Part shown: piece after piece, positions 54,926-56,425 of the stretch
Position numbering within the stretch: the stretch's first letter is position 1
Layout: every line of letters begins with the position of its first letter
Origin: Gammaproteobacteria bacterium
GTDB lineage: Bacteria > Pseudomonadota > Gammaproteobacteria > Natronospirales > REEB76
Reading direction: 5' to 3'
Assembly: GCA_035279405.1 (NCBI GenBank)
Contig: DATEHU010000048.1
Coordinates: forward strand, 1 to 56,425
Length of the DNA stretch: 56,425 nt
The notes under the pieces: generated by a model
Databases searched by the model: none
Told to the model about the DNA's origin: nothing
Seen by the model: the letters and a program-made list of their open reading frames with translations, nothing else
Program-made: the position numbers and the translations under genes

Positions 54926-56259
54926 TGGCACGGCAGCGCACACGCGTCCCGCTGAATGTTTTCCTGAACAGTCGCCTGGTCGGTCGCCTGCAACGTCAAT
55001 CGAGCGGGGCCATTGATTTCCAGTATGACCGCAACTGGCTCGACTGGGAGCATGCTTCTCCGGTTTCCCTCTCCCTGCCGCTGCGTGAGGACCGGTTCAT
55101 CGGCGATCCGGTCATTGCGGTGTTCGACAACCTGCTGCCGGACAACGATCAAATCCGCCGCCGCCTGGCCGAGCGGGTGGGAGCCGCCGGCAAGGATGCT
55201 TATAGCCTGCTTGCTGCCGTCGGCCGTGATTGCGTCGGCGCACTTCAGTTCCTACCCGATGGCGAAGAACCGGATCCGGCGGGCGGTATCTCGGCGCGTC
55301 CCCTGAGCGACACGGAAATCGCCGGTATCCTTGGCGACCTGAAACGCACCCCCTTGGGTGTGGATGAAAGCGGGGAATTCCGCATTTCTCTGGCCGGAGC
55401 GCAGGAAAAGACCGCACTGCTCTACTGGCAGGACAAATGGCAAATGCCTCACGGCACCACCGCGACGACGCACATCCTCAAGCCGGAGATCGGCAAACTG
55501 CCGAACGGAATTGATCTCACACAGAGTATCGAGAATGAACATCTGTGCATGCGTTTGATGACCGCATTCGGCTTGCCGGCGGCCAAGACGCAGATGCTGG
55601 AATTCAGTGGCAAACGCGCGCTGGTGGTCGAGCGGTTTGATCGGCACTGGGCGTTAGACGGCCGGCTGCTGCGGCTTCCGCAGGAGGATTGCTGCCAGGC
55701 GCTCTCTGTGCCGCCAACGCGTAAATATGAGTCCGAGGGTGGGCCCGGTATCCGCCAAGTGCTTGATCTGCTGAAAGCAAGTGATGAGCCTGACAAAGAT
55801 CAAAGACTGTTTCTCAAGGCTCAAATTGTATTTTGGTTGTTGGGAGCAACCGACGGTCACGCCAAGAATTTCAGTATTTATCTTTTTTCTGGCGGCAGAT
55901 TCCACCTCACGCCGCTCTACGATGTCATGTCCGCGCAACCCAATGTGGACGCAGGGCAGATTCAGCACAATCGCATGAAGTTTGCGATGGCGGTCGGCGA
56001 CAGGCGCTATTACACGGTGAACTCAATTATGCCGCGTCACTTCCTACAGACGGTGGTACGGTGCGGCCTCTCGGGTGAATTCGCCCAGGGCATTCTGGAT
56101 GAAATTCTTGCGGGCGTGGATAGCGCGATTGACGCTGCTCTCGCTGGCTTGCCCGCGGGATTTCCGGAGAGCGTCAGCGCATCCATAACCGACGGCATTC
56201 GCGCGCGTCTTCAGTTGATTGCCCAAGAAAAGACCATTGGGCGAGGCGCGGCTCAATGA
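54925..56259 (+). CDS. hipA: Serine/threonine kinase toxin HipA
   Basis: HipA of E. coli phosphorylates glutamyl-tRNA synthetase, causing growth arrest and persistence. The 444 residues closely follow E. coli HipA (440). The autophosphorylated serine is Ser155 in FRISLAGAQEKT, the catalytic Asp is D310 in GATDGHAKNFSI, and the metal-binding Asp is D333 in LYDVMSA. VVERFDRHW and the LPQEDCCQ...KYESEGGPG stretch are conserved. All key residues are present, so it is probably active. Confidence 0.95.
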   Translation: MARQRTRVPLNVFLNSRLVGRLQRQSSGAIDFQYDRNWLDWEHASPVSLSLPLREDRFIGDPVIAVFDNLLPDNDQIRRRLAERVGAAGKDAYSLLAAVGRDCVGALQFLPDGEEPDPAGGISARPLSDTEIAGILGDLKRTPLGVDESGEFRISLAGAQEKTALLYWQDKWQMPHGTTATTHILKPEIGKLPNGIDLTQSIENEHLCMRLMTAFGLPAAKTQMLEFSGKRALVVERFDRHWALDGRLLRLPQEDCCQALSVPPTRKYESEGGPGIRQVLDLLKASDEPDKDQRLFLKAQIVFWLLGATDGHAKNFSIYLFSGGRFHLTPLYDVMSAQPNVDAGQIQHNRMKFAMAVGDRRYYTVNSIMPRHFLQTVVRCGLSGEFAQGILDEILAGVDSAIDAALAGLPAGFPESVSASITDGIRARLQLIAQEKTIGRGAAQ

Positions 56260-56263
56260 GTAT

Positions 56264-56294
56264 GAAGTGTTTGAGCTGGTGCCTAGGAGAGGGT
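56264..56294. repeat. Duplicated tRNA-Leu 3' end (att-like), copy 1
   Basis: The 26 bases at 56264-56289, starting GAAGTGTTTGAG and ending GGTGCCTAGGAG, recur with two mismatches at 56400-56425. The right part is the 3' end of a tRNA (CCA complement TGG followed by acceptor bases). Copy 1 continues AGAGGG, then departs from tRNA sequence. It begins 5 bases after the hipA stop. This is the signature of an attachment-site duplication left by integration at a tRNA gene. Confidence 0.6.
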
Positions 56295-56310
56295 GAGAGC
56301 GGTGTCTTTA

Positions 56311-56390
56311 TTGCCATGCCAGTGGCATGGCAATCCGCTCGAACGGGTGAACATGGATGTTCACCCTGGACAGCCTACCAAGGACGGTAC
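56311..56390 (-). repeat. Dispersed NGGA-loop hairpin element, copy B
   Basis: Two adjacent perfect hairpins: TTGCCATGCC/GGCATGGCAA (56311-56333, loop AGT) and GGGTGAACA-TGGA-TGTTCACCC (56345-56366). A tail ending ACCAAGGACGGTAC (56377-56390) follows. The second hairpin plus tail aligns without gaps with the element at 24795-24857. It lies 22 bases beyond the 3' end of the tRNA at the window edge. Confidence 0.65.
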
Positions 56391-56412
56391 TGCGAGCGAG
56401 AAGTGTTTGAGT

Positions 56413-56425
56413 TGGTGCCCAGGAG
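56413..56425 (-). tRNA. tRNA 3' end, probably tRNA-Leu (partial)
   Basis: The last 13 bases read, on the minus strand, CTCCTGGGCACCA: acceptor strand CCTGGGC, discriminator A and encoded CCA. This matches the 3' end of gammaproteobacterial tRNA-Leu genes beginning GCCCAGG. The rest lies beyond the window, so the isotype is inferred. Confidence 0.6.

Overview
This 56.4 kb window is a GC-rich (roughly 60% or more by eye) chromosomal segment of a gammaproteobacterium. The evidence is the gene order nnr-tsaE-amiC-mutL-miaA-hfq-hflX-hflK-hflC-DUF2065-purA, the minus-strand set pepA-holC-valS beside the divergent lptF-lptG, and pcnB-folK-dNK-panB-panC-panD. All are standard gammaproteobacterial neighbourhoods. 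No rRNA or marker allows a genus call; hairpin-rich intergenic repeats of the kind seen in Xanthomonadales, Nevskiales or Chromatiales-like genomes are present.

Layout. 1-361: hairpin-rich repeat. 362-2664 (minus): lytic transglycosylase and proS. 2804-9752 (plus): a ketol-acid reductoisomerase homologue with altered active-site residues, pssA, family-4 UDG, rimI, prfC, an MFS transporter and a lipoprotein. 9896-13904 (minus): TgpA-like transglutaminase, DUF58 protein and MoxR ATPase. 13986-24693: lipoprotein, cls, valS, a small holC-linked gene, holC, pepA, lptFG, a small periplasmic protein and an RDD membrane protein. 24883-24958: tRNA-Glu(CTC). 25042-33458: pcnB-folK-dNK-panBCD, a putative 2OG/Fe(II) oxygenase with a C-terminal SEC-C-like motif, queG and pruA. 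33516-45308: the nnr-to-purA block.

From 45309 to the right edge the core order stops and an accessory island begins. It contains a class II Fic protein behind three evenly spaced inverted repeats, the remnant of an unrelated hsdR, a type I restriction-modification operon in the order hsdR-hsdS-prrC-hsdM, a MITE-like element, and hipBA behind an alternating array of TATACG/CGTATA half-sites. The island ends at a duplicated tRNA 3' end; what looks like the real tRNA-Leu (minus strand) begins in the last 13 bases. No integrase or transposase is visible.

The island carries three potential growth-arrest proteins. PrrC homologues cut tRNA-Lys when the associated restriction enzyme is inhibited, HipA phosphorylates glutamyl-tRNA synthetase in E. 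coli, and Fic proteins usually AMPylate targets. The most notable core observations are the KARI-like protein that lacks the catalytic Lys and one metal-binding Glu, and a dispersed hairpin element found in three copies whose stems differ in sequence but keep pairing. Two of those copies sit 22-25 bases downstream of tRNA genes.
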